Shown here: positions 25,994 through 35,075 of the stretch, in pieces
How the letters are laid out: each line of letters begins with the position of its first letter
Numbering within the stretch: position 1 is the first letter of the stretch
Source of the DNA: Acidimicrobiia bacterium
GTDB taxonomy: Bacteria > Actinomycetota > Acidimicrobiia > Acidimicrobiales > Poriferisodalaceae
Assembly: GCA_022821985.1 (NCBI GenBank)
Contig: JAJECP010000011.1
Location: 21,522-85,521 of the forward strand
DNA length: 64,000 bases
Direction of reading: 5' to 3'
Translations under genes and position numbers: made by a program
Notes under the pieces: generated by a model
The model's input: the letters and a program-made list of their open reading frames with translations, nothing else
The model's database searches: none
Told to the model about the DNA's origin: nothing

Positions 25994-26390
25994 AGACCAA
26001 TAGTGCACCAATCTCGCGCGTACCAGACCGAAAAGGCCGCAGTCCTCCACAGCGCTCAGCCCCGCGGGAACAGCGAATCACGCCGGATTCGTCGGGGTCG
26101 GCCTTGATTGCGCAGAAGCCCACGAGAATTGCGAGCGCTCCACCTCGTGGAGCCCAATGCCGGCGTTCTCATGCGGCGTGCCCACCAACTCGTCCGCTGC
26201 TTGCGCCACTCGGTTGCGGGGCTTAGCCACAGCCACCTCGATCGATGGCGATCTCGCAGCGCTGCTCACACGCGGCGCGTAGGACCCGGCTCACTGGATC
26301 GCGGGATATGAAGGCTGCCGGACAAATAGCGGATGCCACGGATCACATCCACAATCTGTGACAGGGCTCGATCGCTTGGGAGTGATGGTC
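25994..26390. other. Intergenic region, about 395 bp, no supported gene
   Basis: Short open frames occur (for example 63 codons on the minus strand at 26078-26269), but none has a motif or ribosome site. The region separates the broken vapBC from the Cys-rich protein and the methyltransferase operon and may hold their promoters. Confidence 0.35.
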
Positions 26391-26720
26391 ATGCGGCGAC
26401 CAGTAACCGAGCGCAGATGTGACAATTGTCGCTACATGAGACAAGTTCGACGCGAGGACTCGCGATTCGGTTACTTCTCGCCTGCTGGATCCAGCGAGAT
26501 GGTGCCGATCTCAGCGCGGACACTCACGATCACCACCTGTCATGAGCAGCAGTTTCCTGAGCCGAGGACCGTCGCGCCAGAGCACTTCTGTCCCGAGTGG
26601 AGGCCCTGTCCTCCTGAGCGGGCGCCACTGCTCACGATGCGTCGCGGCTTGAAGGTCCTGTTCAAGCCGGTGCTGGTCGTGGCCGAGGCAATCGCATCCC
26701 GCGTGGCAGGAAAGACCTGA
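26391..26720 (+). CDS. Hypothetical small protein with Cys pairs
   Basis: 109 aa from ATG 26391, eight bases after gggag; an upstream in-frame GTG at 26358 is less likely. It has CDNC at residues 10-13 and further Cys at about 50, 67 and 73 in the pattern C-x2-C...C...C-x5-C, suggesting a metal site or a redox role. The C-terminal 25 residues are hydrophobic with basic ends and may touch the membrane. No family recognised. It lies 150 bases before the methyltransferase operon. Confidence 0.5.
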   Translation: MRRPVTERRCDNCRYMRQVRREDSRFGYFSPAGSSEMVPISARTLTITTCHEQQFPEPRTVAPEHFCPEWRPCPPERAPLLTMRRGLKVLFKPVLVVAEAIASRVAGKT

Positions 26721-26870
26721 ACTCTCCTCAGCGAGCTTTCGTGTCACACCCCTTCGGCATGCTCTGGGTCATGTTCTGGCATCTGGCGGCATCCTCGGCC
26801 CACACTTCGAGGCGTCTTAGGCTTGAACGGGTGCTTGGGCCCTGCTTGAGCGACACGGAGGTGTCGTGCG

Positions 26871-28631
26871 ATGGCTGATACGACCCGGCAGGTTGTGGCA
26901 CCCGGTAACGCTCAGATGCGGTTCCCGATGACCACGGACATCCGAGGCAGCAAGGGAAGCATCTTCTATAGGGCGCACTCGTATCACACGAAGGTGCCGG
27001 TCGAGAACATCGTGCAGCTCATCGAGCACTACACGGATGTGGGCGATGTGGTGGTCGATCCGTTCTGCGGGTCCGGCCAAGCAGGTGTGGCTGCGGTGCT
27101 CACTGGTCGGCACGCTGTCATCTCGGATTTGTCTCCCGCCGCAGCGCATATCGCACGTGGCTACACAGCGCGCGTCGACCCCGTCGGCTTCGATCAGGCC
27201 GCTTCGAGACTGCTTGAAGGACTCGCACCGTTGGAGCGGGAGCTGTACGGGGTGCCCGGCGGACGGGTCGAGTACACGGTCTGGTCTGACGTGTACCGCT
27301 GCTCGACGTGCGGGAGCGAAATCCTGTTTTGGGAGGCGGCCGTCGATCACCGGGTTGGTCAGCTGAAGCGCTCGCTCTCATGCGCCGCGGGCCACGGACC
27401 TTTCGCAAAGACCGATCTCGATTGGCTCGGCTCCCGGCCGGTGCAACGAAACATCAGCATCGACGGTCAGCGAGCCCGTGAAGTGGAGCCGGTATGTGAG
27501 GCGGGAGACGAACCCTTCATCGACCGATCCAGCATTCCCTTTTGGTTCCCGACGGCGCCGTGGGAACGCTGGCGCGAGATGTGGCGAGCCCAGCACGACG
27601 CGCAAGGAATCGGCACGTCCGCAGACTTCTTCACGAATCGAAACCTCTATGCGCTGGCAGCAATGTGGGACGCGATCAGACAAGTCGACGACGAGACGAT
27701 TCGGGCTGGCCTGCGGTTTGTCTTTACCGCCAGCGTCAATCGAGCGTCCCGCCGGTACCAGTGGCACCCGACGCGCCCGACCAACGTCCTGTCATCCACG
27801 ATGTACCTCGCGTCGCTGAACTACGAGTTCAACGTCTTCAGCCTCTTCCGCCGCAAGCTCTCGACGATCGCTCAGATGTATGAGCGGACCTGGCAAGCGC
27901 CAGGTTCATGCGAAGTGCATCAGGGCCCCGCCGACAGCCTCGACTGGCTGGTCGACGACGCCGCCGACTACGTGTTCACCGATCCTCCGTTCGGCTCCAA
28001 CATCTTCTACGGCGACTCGTCGTACCTGTGGGAGGCGTGGCTCGGCGAACGGACCGACGTTGCGGCTGAGGCCGTGATCAACAAGAGGCTGACTGACGAG
28101 CTCGGTCGCACAACTCTGGATGGCTACGAGAAGGCGATGAGCCGTGCGATGGAAGAGATCGGCCGCGTACTCCGGCCGGGTGCGTGGGCTTCGCTGCAAT
28201 TCCACAACTCCGATGACGCCGTGTGGTCCGCGATCCAGAACGCTGTCGATGCCGCAGGGTTGAGCGTCGAAGCCGCCGTCGTAATGGACAAGGGCCAGGC
28301 ATCCTTCAAGGGCATCCGTCACCACCAGCGAGGCGAGAAGGTGGCCAGTTTCGACCTCGTGCTGCACCTCGCTTCGGGACCACGAAACGAAACTTGCCCT
28401 GAGCGTTACGAGATCGCACGAGCCGACATGCAGCAAATGCTCGAGGCATATGTCGCTCTCGAGCCGCCATCGCGCTGCACCACGCCGTGGCTGCATTCCC
28501 AAGCGATGCGTCATCTCATCGCGATTGGTGCGTCGCCGGCGGGATGGAGCTTCGCCGCGGTGGAAGCACTGTGCGAAGAGACTTTTGAGAGGAAGGGCAA
28601 CTCATGGCACCTGCGAGCAAAGACGGCGTAG
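26871..28631 (+). CDS. Zn-ribbon DNA methyltransferase A (DPPF type)
   Basis: 586 aa from ATG 26871, eight bases after ggaggtg. The SAM-binding motif DPFCGSG is at 63-69 and the catalytic DPPF, typical of N6-adenine or N4-cytosine methylation, begins at residue 371. Between them is a zinc-ribbon-like insert (CSTC at 144-147, C...H at 171-175). The motif order is SAM motif first and catalytic motif later, with a long insert that may recognise the target. The next gene is a full-length paralogue, and a nuclease follows, forming a restriction-modification-like operon. Overlap with the next gene is 28 bases. Confidence 0.88.
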   Translation: MADTTRQVVAPGNAQMRFPMTTDIRGSKGSIFYRAHSYHTKVPVENIVQLIEHYTDVGDVVVDPFCGSGQAGVAAVLTGRHAVISDLSPAAAHIARGYTARVDPVGFDQAASRLLEGLAPLERELYGVPGGRVEYTVWSDVYRCSTCGSEILFWEAAVDHRVGQLKRSLSCAAGHGPFAKTDLDWLGSRPVQRNISIDGQRAREVEPVCEAGDEPFIDRSSIPFWFPTAPWERWREMWRAQHDAQGIGTSADFFTNRNLYALAAMWDAIRQVDDETIRAGLRFVFTASVNRASRRYQWHPTRPTNVLSSTMYLASLNYEFNVFSLFRRKLSTIAQMYERTWQAPGSCEVHQGPADSLDWLVDDAADYVFTDPPFGSNIFYGDSSYLWEAWLGERTDVAAEAVINKRLTDELGRTTLDGYEKAMSRAMEEIGRVLRPGAWASLQFHNSDDAVWSAIQNAVDAAGLSVEAAVVMDKGQASFKGIRHHQRGEKVASFDLVLHLASGPRNETCPERYEIARADMQQMLEAYVALEPPSRCTTPWLHSQAMRHLIAIGASPAGWSFAAVEALCEETFERKGNSWHLRAKTA

Positions 28632-30370
28632 ACCGACGGCCGTTGGCCGCTCGTCTTCCGCTGCCGAACTACGTCGCTGGCTCCAAGGGAGGTCCCTGGT
28701 ACACGGCGCATACCTATCCCACCAAGATTCCGCCGGAAGCCGTCGCTCCGTTTATCGAGGCGTCGACGCTGCCCGATGGCCTGGTCGCTGACCCGTTCTG
28801 CGGGTCCGGGATGACAGGCGTCGCGGCGACGCTGGCAGGCCGCCGAGCGCTGCTGTCTGATCTCTCGCCGGGCGCAGTGCACCTCGCCCGCAACCACACG
28901 CGTCGTGTGTCCGCAGCGTCGCTCCATGAGGCGATCGCGCGGCTTGACAGTGCGTGGATGCTTGACGTCGAGCGCGACCTGTACTGGTCCTCAGTTGGTA
29001 CTGAGGACGGAGTCGTCTGCGGGCTGATGAGACACATGGTGTGGTCCGAGGCCTACGAGTGCGCGTCGTGCCGGTCGACGGTGGTGCTGTGGGATGTGGC
29101 CGAGCCCAACCGGCCGCTCCGACGACAGGTTGACTGCGATATCTGCGGATGGTCGTTTGACCGAACTCGCCGCAGGCCGGTCGATTCAGTGCCCCGGTGG
29201 CTGACTCTCGCACCTGAATCGGGGGGAAAGCTGGTCCAAGGCGATCCGACTGCCGATGCAATCCGGCGGGTCGACGCGATCGGGCGCCGACGGCTCAAGC
29301 ACTGGGTGCCGAGGGTGCGCATCGACTCATCCCGCGAGATGTACATCCGATCTGCTCTTCATCTGCGCGGCGTGCGCACGGTTGCAGACATGTTCGCTCA
29401 TCGCCCCAAAGTCGCGCTGTCTCGCTTGTGGCACGAGATCGGTCTCATCACGGATGCAGCCGTGAGAGAGGCCCTGCAATTCGCGTTCACCAACACGGCT
29501 TGGCATGCCAGCCGCATGCGGCGCTACAACGCGAAGGGTGGCCAGCGCCCGCTGACAGGCACCCTGTTCATCCCGCAGCTGGTTTCGGAACCCAACATTT
29601 TCGAGGTCTTCCGTCACCAGGTCCGCCAAGTCTGCCGGTTGTATGAAGCGCTCCCCGACGGCGATGTCGAGGTAGCTCAGTCATCTGCGACAGACCTTCG
29701 TTGGGTCGCCGACTGTTCCGTGGACTACGTGTTCACGGATCCACCCTTCGGCAACAACATCCACTACGCCGACTGCAACATCGTCTGGGAAGCGTGGCTG
29801 GGCAACCCGACCGATCACGACCAAGAAATTGTCGTGAACAAGTCACGCAGCGCAACGGATGGCGGCAAGACGCTCGCTGACTACCAGCGACTGCTCACAG
29901 ATTCGTTCCGTGAAGCGAAGAGGGTCGTGGTCGACGGCGGACGCATCTCGGTGGTCTTTCACAACTCTGACGACGCGGTATGGACTGCACTTCTCGATGC
30001 CGTTGAGGACGCCGGCCTGCACCAAGCAGAGGTGTCGATACTCGACAAGGGCCAACGAAGCCAGAAGGGCTACAAGGCCAGACGGGGCGAACTCGTGCCG
30101 TTCTACGACCTCGTCATGACCTTTGACAAGGCGAATCGAAACACACCAAGACTGAACGGCGCCGGCGAGATGGCGCTCGACGCCGTCATGGCGCATCTCG
30201 AAAGCCTCGACGGCAAGCCCTCCCAAGCACGCCACCTCGACTACCTGTACTCCGTCGCCGTGGGCGCAGTGATCGGTGGCGGCGCACGGCCGATCGGGCT
30301 TTCGTTGCGAGCATTCGAGCGGATGTGCAATGAACGCTTCGAACGAATCGGAGACTCGTTCCACCTATAG
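28604..30370 (+). CDS. Zn-ribbon DNA methyltransferase B (DPPF type)
   Basis: 588 aa from ATG 28604, inside the end of methyltransferase A. DPFCGSG again lies at 63-69 and DPPFG at 379; the ribbon has both halves here (CASC at 153-156, CDIC at 178-181). The two enzymes align over their length but differ in the insert between motifs, as expected if each modifies one strand of an asymmetric site. That division of labour is known from type IIS systems with two methyltransferases; it is an inference here. Confidence 0.88.
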   Translation: MAPASKDGVDRRPLAARLPLPNYVAGSKGGPWYTAHTYPTKIPPEAVAPFIEASTLPDGLVADPFCGSGMTGVAATLAGRRALLSDLSPGAVHLARNHTRRVSAASLHEAIARLDSAWMLDVERDLYWSSVGTEDGVVCGLMRHMVWSEAYECASCRSTVVLWDVAEPNRPLRRQVDCDICGWSFDRTRRRPVDSVPRWLTLAPESGGKLVQGDPTADAIRRVDAIGRRRLKHWVPRVRIDSSREMYIRSALHLRGVRTVADMFAHRPKVALSRLWHEIGLITDAAVREALQFAFTNTAWHASRMRRYNAKGGQRPLTGTLFIPQLVSEPNIFEVFRHQVRQVCRLYEALPDGDVEVAQSSATDLRWVADCSVDYVFTDPPFGNNIHYADCNIVWEAWLGNPTDHDQEIVVNKSRSATDGGKTLADYQRLLTDSFREAKRVVVDGGRISVVFHNSDDAVWTALLDAVEDAGLHQAEVSILDKGQRSQKGYKARRGELVPFYDLVMTFDKANRNTPRLNGAGEMALDAVMAHLESLDGKPSQARHLDYLYSVAVGAVIGGGARPIGLSLRAFERMCNERFERIGDSFHL

Positions 30371-30392
30371 GTGCCGAGAGAGAGGTGAAGCG

Positions 30393-31388
30393 ATGGCCAG
30401 CCTGCTAACGAAATCGGAGCTTCACGACCGGTTCCTCGCAGCGGTCGGCGGCGGTGCTGTGGTCTCCCACACAACCGACGCCGCAGGCGAACTTGTGGTC
30501 GAGCTTCAACCGCCGCTGCCTCGCCGAGTTCGCGTCTACATCTACAACGCCACCAACCCGTCGGGCGGCCGCTCCACGCCCGAGCACAAGATTCAACTCA
30601 TCCTCGCTGACCAAGGCAGAGGCCAGCGTGCCAACTTCGACCGATACGAGGTCGATTTCGTGCTGTTGTGCGGCTACGTCCCGGAGCAGGACGTCTTCGT
30701 GTTCTGGGATGCGTCCCTGCACCGGGACTTCGCATACTCGAAGAACCTGCAGGTGCGGTCCGAGAACGTTGCCGGTGCCGCTGCTGCCGGAGTCACGGTG
30801 CGCCAGGAGCGGAGCTTGCGCACCGACCCCGAAACCGTCCTATGCGCACCGAGTCGACTCGTCACGGAGGCGATCGCCGAACGGTTCGCGAGTCCGATCC
30901 TCGTTCCCCAAGGAGTAGGTGCCGAAGCTTCGAACGGCCAGCCCTACATGCGTCCACCGCGCAGCGGAAGCGGAGAGTCGGCACTGCGCGTGTTCAGCGT
31001 TGACCCAGATGCCGTCGACCGAGGAACGAATGCGCACAAAGACGTGCAAGATCGGCTCGCCGATGCGATCTCGGCTCGGGGATGGGAACCGCTCTCTCCC
31101 GGCGGCTCCGATCCGCTCTTCGACATCGGCTGGATCGTGACGGATACAGCGTGGATTGCCGAAGTCAAGAGCCTCACGGAATCCAATGAGGACCGACAGC
31201 TTCGATTGGGCCTCGGGCAGGTACTCAGCTACGCGTACCTGATCGATTGGGGCGTAGCGGCGTATCGGCCTGTCCTGGCAGTCGAGCGCAAGCCGTCCTC
31301 TTCGTACTGGCCTGATCTCTGTGCGTCACACGGTGTGAAGCTCTCCTGGCCCGAAACCTTCGAAGAGATGCTCGACAACTGCACTTGA
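30393..31388 (+). CDS. PD-(D/E)XK restriction endonuclease candidate
   Basis: 331 aa from ATG 30393 with gaggtga six bases upstream; the stop of methyltransferase B is 22 bases before. The N-terminal 150 residues form an unidentified domain with an EHKIQLIL strand and FDRYEVDFVLLCGYVP, perhaps target recognition. The C-terminal half has a nuclease core: Asp240 and Asp244 in SDPLFDIGWI, then AWIAEVKSL with Glu257 and Lys259, followed by a helix with GLGQVLSYAYLI. This fits a PD-(D/E)XK nuclease. Its position after two methyltransferases strongly suggests it is the cleaving subunit of the system. Confidence 0.75.
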   Translation: MASLLTKSELHDRFLAAVGGGAVVSHTTDAAGELVVELQPPLPRRVRVYIYNATNPSGGRSTPEHKIQLILADQGRGQRANFDRYEVDFVLLCGYVPEQDVFVFWDASLHRDFAYSKNLQVRSENVAGAAAAGVTVRQERSLRTDPETVLCAPSRLVTEAIAERFASPILVPQGVGAEASNGQPYMRPPRSGSGESALRVFSVDPDAVDRGTNAHKDVQDRLADAISARGWEPLSPGGSDPLFDIGWIVTDTAWIAEVKSLTESNEDRQLRLGLGQVLSYAYLIDWGVAAYRPVLAVERKPSSSYWPDLCASHGVKLSWPETFEEMLDNCT

Positions 31389-31436
31389 CCGGCCGTAGAT
31401 GGGCTTGGCCCCACGATGCCGCGCAATACTGGCGTG

Positions 31437-32063
31437 ATGCCTGATGCTCGGGGGTCACGGAGCGGCGAGCGGCCCCGCCGGAATGGCGAGGCAGGCTTGA
31501 AGCCTCGCCGACCGCCGTGGTCGATCAGCGGCGTGGTCCTGATCCGGCTCGTGACGAGCCAGGTATTCCTGATCGCGTTGGTGGTGTGGAGCTTTATGTG
31601 GGTCACCGTCGGCGCCAGCTGGGCACCACCGCTGTTCATCGTCGCCGTCATCGCCTTGGCGATCCGCAGGGGGCTCAACGAGCGACGCCGGGGACGTCAC
31701 GGGGCCGAATCCGCACGCCGTTCGCCTCGCGGCAATCCTCGGCCTCGACCTGTACGCGGCCACCGCGACCTCGATGACGACTGGGACCCGGACGAGCTGG
31801 ACTCAGAAGGCTGGAACGCGGACGACGAAGGGGACGAGATCGAGGAGCACTGGGACGACGACTGGGACGATCGTCCGCGCTCACGGCCACGCAGGTACTG
31901 GACCCGTCGCCCCGCTTGGTGGGATGACACCGACGATGATGACGACGCCGATGCCGACTGGGACAACGGCTGGGGCGACGACGAGGTCAGCCGACGGCCG
32001 CGGCGCAGGCACCGCTCGGACTCATGGGCGTCTGACGCCTGGGACGACGACGACTACATCTGA
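31437..32063 (+). CDS. Hypothetical membrane protein with Asp/Trp-rich tail
   Basis: 208 aa from ATG 31437 (ATG 31416 possible); an AATACT hexamer just upstream could place the transcript start at this codon. The N-terminal 25 residues are basic, followed by two hydrophobic helices (about 35-52 and 56-70) and a basic loop. The second half is a low-complexity segment of Asp, Trp, Arg and Glu (DDDWD, HWDDDWDD, WWDDTDDDDD) that ends in DDDDYI. No family recognised. Such tails can bind cations or nucleic-acid-binding partners; function unknown. It lies 48 bases beyond the nuclease but is probably not part of that operon. Confidence 0.6.
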   Translation: MPDARGSRSGERPRRNGEAGLKPRRPPWSISGVVLIRLVTSQVFLIALVVWSFMWVTVGASWAPPLFIVAVIALAIRRGLNERRRGRHGAESARRSPRGNPRPRPVRGHRDLDDDWDPDELDSEGWNADDEGDEIEEHWDDDWDDRPRSRPRRYWTRRPAWWDDTDDDDDADADWDNGWGDDEVSRRPRRRHRSDSWASDAWDDDDYI

Positions 32064-32152
32064 CCTGCCGCACCGGCCAAGCCGGCTGGGCACAGCGCCC
32101 TCACGCCGCGTGCGGCTAGGGCTGAGCGACTGCTACACGCATCCGCGGCGGG

Positions 32153-32560
32153 TCAGCCGTGCTTGTCGGGGCCGGCCTTGGTGATGTGGAAGCGGACGAG
32201 GCAGCGCTTGTCCTCCACCATTGCGCGGCGGTAGTCGTCCCAGTCGGGGTGCTCGCCCTGCAGCGTCCGGTAGTACTCCACCAGCGGGTCCAGCGCAGCC
32301 TCGCCGGAGATGATCTCGGCCTGACACTCGAGCTGGACCCAGCGGCCCAGCCATTTCTCGGGGAACACGCACAGCCACGACTGCGGGTCGCGATGCAGGT
32401 TCTTGACCTTGAATGCCGTGTCCCGGGTGCTCATCACCACCGTGTCGTCGACGACGGCCAACGTGACCGGCGACAGCTGCGGCGTGCCGTCGCGTGCCTT
32501 GGTGGCCAGCACAGCGCGGTCGTTCTTGCGCACGTAGTCGAGTGCCTTCGAGATCTCCAT
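32153..32560 (-). CDS. PPOX-fold protein, F420 or FMN dependent
   Basis: 135 aa from ATG 32560; the frame is open further upstream but the protein fold begins here. The pyridoxamine-phosphate-oxidase-like split barrel is visible: VLATKARDGTPQLSPVTLAV, then VVMSTRDTAFKVKNLHRDP and a WVQLECQAEII strand. Small proteins of this kind in actinobacteria often use deazaflavin F420 to reduce substrates. It is transcribed divergently from an LLM-type enzyme that also commonly uses F420. The substrate is unknown. Confidence 0.8.
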   Translation of the reverse strand: MEISKALDYVRKNDRAVLATKARDGTPQLSPVTLAVVDDTVVMSTRDTAFKVKNLHRDPQSWLCVFPEKWLGRWVQLECQAEIISGEAALDPLVEYYRTLQGEHPDWDDYRRAMVEDKRCLVRFHITKAGPDKHG

Positions 32561-32734
32561 GCGCGCAGCCTCGCACATACGAGCCCCGGCAGTCGGGGCG
32601 GCCGAGGGGGTCCCGAGCCTCGTGCATGCGAGTCCGCGCGTTCCGGGCTGGCGGCCCGGGCCTCGCGCAACGAGCCGCAGCACGTCAGCACCGGCAGTCC
32701 TGTGGCACCGAGCGCGGTTCGCGAGACTGCCGCC

Positions 32735-33712
32735 ATGAAGATTTCTGCTGCGTTCCCGCCCGTTCCCGAGACGCCAGACCACATCGTGCTGGCCGAAGAG
32801 CTCGGCTACGAGACCGCCTGGGTGTACGACACCCCGGCACTGCAGCTCGACGTGTGGATGACGCTCGCACTCGCCGGCGTGCGCACAGAACGCATCCGCC
32901 TGGGTCCTGGCGTGCTGATTCCGTCGCTGCGCCACCCGATGACCACGGCTGCGGCCATCGCCACGCTGGTCGGGCTCGTCGGGCCTGAACGAGTCATCAT
33001 CGGTGCCGGCACCGGATTCACCGGCCGCCGGGCCATGGGCCAGAAGCCGCTGCGCTGGGCCGAGTTCCCCGGCATGGTCGCTGACACCCAAGCACTGCTT
33101 CGGGGCGAGGCCGTCGAGGTCGACGGCAGGGCGGCACGCATGCTGCACTGGCCGGGCCAAGCGACCGAGCGGCCCATCGAGGTGCCATGGATCCTGGGCG
33201 TGAACGGCCCCCGGGGCCTCGCCGCAGCCGCCCAGATGGGCTGCGGGGTGTTCACCTCACGGCCCCGGCCCGATGCCGACTACAGCGGGATCGACGACGT
33301 GATCCTCCTCGGCTTCGGAACCATCATGGACGATGGCGAGACGATCGAGTCTGAGCGTGTCATGGACACCGCCGGGCCGGGTGTGAGCGTGGCGTACCAC
33401 GCCTTCCTCGAGCAGCGCGACGCCCGGCTCAGCACGCTGCCCAACGCCGAGCGCTTCGGCGAGATCACCGGCCCCATGGACCCCGACACCCTCCACCTCT
33501 CGCTCCACGAAGGCCATCTCACCGAGCTCAACCCGATCGACCGGCAGGTGCTCACCCCCGAATCGCTGCGCATCGCCCCGTTCGTCTGCCATGCCGACGA
33601 GGTGCCCGAGCGCATGGAACGCCTCGCCGCCGCGGGCATCACCGAAGTCGCATTCCAGCCCATGGGCGATGTAGAACGCGAGCTGCGCGCCTTCGCCGCC
33701 GCGGCGCTCTGA
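32735..33712 (+). CDS. LLM-class (luciferase-like) oxidoreductase, probably F420 dependent
   Basis: 325 aa from ATG 32735. A TIM-barrel enzyme: MKISAAFPPVPE, ELGYETAWVYDTPA, RIRLGPGVLIPSLRHP and the GAGTGFTGRR strand are typical of the luciferase-like monooxygenase superfamily, with SLRHP in the cofactor region. Actinobacterial members often use F420 rather than FMN. Substrate unknown. It is divergent from the PPOX protein (174 bp between starts). The long open frame upstream is a shadow of the opposite strand. Confidence 0.82.
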   Translation: MKISAAFPPVPETPDHIVLAEELGYETAWVYDTPALQLDVWMTLALAGVRTERIRLGPGVLIPSLRHPMTTAAAIATLVGLVGPERVIIGAGTGFTGRRAMGQKPLRWAEFPGMVADTQALLRGEAVEVDGRAARMLHWPGQATERPIEVPWILGVNGPRGLAAAAQMGCGVFTSRPRPDADYSGIDDVILLGFGTIMDDGETIESERVMDTAGPGVSVAYHAFLEQRDARLSTLPNAERFGEITGPMDPDTLHLSLHEGHLTELNPIDRQVLTPESLRIAPFVCHADEVPERMERLAAAGITEVAFQPMGDVERELRAFAAAAL

Positions 33713-33793
33713 GCCACGCAGCGCCTTCCCCCGGCGAGGTCGAATGCAACGATCAGTCCCGGCTCGCGGCTGCCATCTGGCACTATCGGGGCG

Positions 33794-34504
33794 ATGACGA
33801 GCGGCGGGGAGGAGAACCCGGAGGGGGACGCAGACGCTGGGGCAACCCCTGATATCCGCCAGATCGACTCCTTGGAGCTCTCAGCGGCGGCAATGGACTC
33901 GCCGCTCACCACCGCGGAACTGTGCCGGGTGGTGGGCAGCCGGGTCCGCGAACTCCGCCAAGCGCTCAACATGACCATGTCGGCGTTCGCCGACGATGTG
34001 GGCATCTCGCTGGGGATGCTGTCGAAGATCGAGCACGGCCAGAGCGCGCCCAGCCTCTCGACGCTTGCGCGGCTGGCCGCAACCGCCAAGGTGCCGGTGA
34101 CCGCGTTGTTCCGGGGTCTCGACGAGGAGCACGACCTGGTGATCGTGCGTGCGGGCGAGGGTCACCAGATCCACCACGACCGCGGCGGGCCCGACCGGCT
34201 CTACCAGGATCTCGGGACACTGCGCGGCGCCAACCGGGTCATCGAGCCGATGATCACCACCATCACCGAGCGGGGCGGCGAGTTCCCCCTCTACCAGCAC
34301 CCCGGCGTCGAATTCCTCCACGTGCTGGACGGGTCGCTCTACTACGGCTACGGGGGAAAGGCCTACCTGCTCAACACCGGTGACACCATGCAGATCCACG
34401 GCGAGGTAGCCCACGGCCCGGTCGAACTCGTCGAGTTGCCGGTGCGGTTCATCTCCATCAAGGTGTACCCCGCCAGCGAGTCGCGCACCGCGGCGGGAGG
34501 GTGA
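33794..34504 (+). CDS. XRE-family regulator with cupin domain
   Basis: 236 aa from ATG 33794. After a polar N-terminus, an XRE helix-turn-helix occupies about residues 50-105 (RVRELRQALNMTMSAFADDV, then LSKIEHGQSAPSLSTLARL). A cupin barrel follows at about 160-225 (HPGVEFLHVLDGSLYYGYGG, GDTMQIHGEVAHGP). This architecture is used by sensors of small metabolites such as polyamines and amines, with the cupin binding the effector. It heads a plus-strand run that continues through the Amt gene to the Tdm-like gene, so it is a good candidate for the amine-responsive regulator of the locus. Confidence 0.85.
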   Translation: MTSGGEENPEGDADAGATPDIRQIDSLELSAAAMDSPLTTAELCRVVGSRVRELRQALNMTMSAFADDVGISLGMLSKIEHGQSAPSLSTLARLAATAKVPVTALFRGLDEEHDLVIVRAGEGHQIHHDRGGPDRLYQDLGTLRGANRVIEPMITTITERGGEFPLYQHPGVEFLHVLDGSLYYGYGGKAYLLNTGDTMQIHGEVAHGPVELVELPVRFISIKVYPASESRTAAGG

Positions 34505-34737
34505 CGCTTATGGGTTTCCTGCTCCTGATCGAATTCCTCACCCAGCGCCAGGGCATCGCGCAGAGCGTGATGCTGTGGCTGCTGCTCGCCGGGGCCGTCG
34601 CGCTGACGCTCTGGGAGTGCCGCGAACGGGGCTACCGGCTCAAGGTGCTGCTGTGGTGGGTGTCGTTCGTGGCGCTGACTCATGTGGTGGGCTACATCGT
34701 GCTGCGGCTCGTTCCGCGCCGCGAGAGCGAGTCGTGA
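34501..34737 (+). CDS. Small membrane protein coupled to the regulator
   Basis: 78 aa from GTG 34501, overlapping the regulator stop by four bases (GTGA). Three hydrophobic segments are visible: MGFLLLIEFL, VMLWLLLAGAVALTL and WWVSFVALTHVVGYIVL, with basic residues between. No family recognised. The tight overlap with the regulator before and with the next gene (TGATG) shows the three are translated together. Confidence 0.65.
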   Translation: MTLMGFLLLIEFLTQRQGIAQSVMLWLLLAGAVALTLWECRERGYRLKVLLWWVSFVALTHVVGYIVLRLVPRRESES

Positions 34738-35075
34738 TGGGAAATCGCAAGTGGGTGCTGATCGGAACCGGCGTGCTGCTGGCGATCATTCTGATCTTCT
34801 TCGACGGTTGCTCGGGCGTCGAGGTCGAGGAGGAAGCCGCCGTCGCTGCCGCACGAGCTGCGCTCGACGTGACGCCAGGCAGCTTCGAGCCCGACCGCTC
34901 AGAAGTGCGCCTGATCCGACGAGGCTTCCCGCCACGCCCGGCGTGGGCGGTCGTGTTCACCCTCACCGATCCCGCGGGCGGCCGCAACGACTTCCTGCGG
35001 CAGGCTGCGATTGTCGTCGATGCCGGCACCGGCGCCGTCGTCGAATTCGAGTTCGTCGATCCCGACAGCGGTTGA
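34737..35075 (+). CDS. Membrane-anchored small protein
   Basis: 112 aa from ATG 34737, which shares a base with the stop of the previous gene (TGATG). An N-terminal hydrophobic helix (VLIGTGVLLAIILIFF) is followed by DGCSG, a poor lipobox, and a soluble domain of about 85 residues with PAWAVVFTLTDP and DAGTGAVVEFEFV strands. This resembles PepSY-like or DUF-type periplasmic domains, but I cannot name it. It is the last gene of the coupled trio before the Amt promoter region. Confidence 0.6.
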   Translation: MGNRKWVLIGTGVLLAIILIFFDGCSGVEVEEEAAVAAARAALDVTPGSFEPDRSEVRLIRRGFPPRPAWAVVFTLTDPAGGRNDFLRQAAIVVDAGTGAVVEFEFVDPDSG

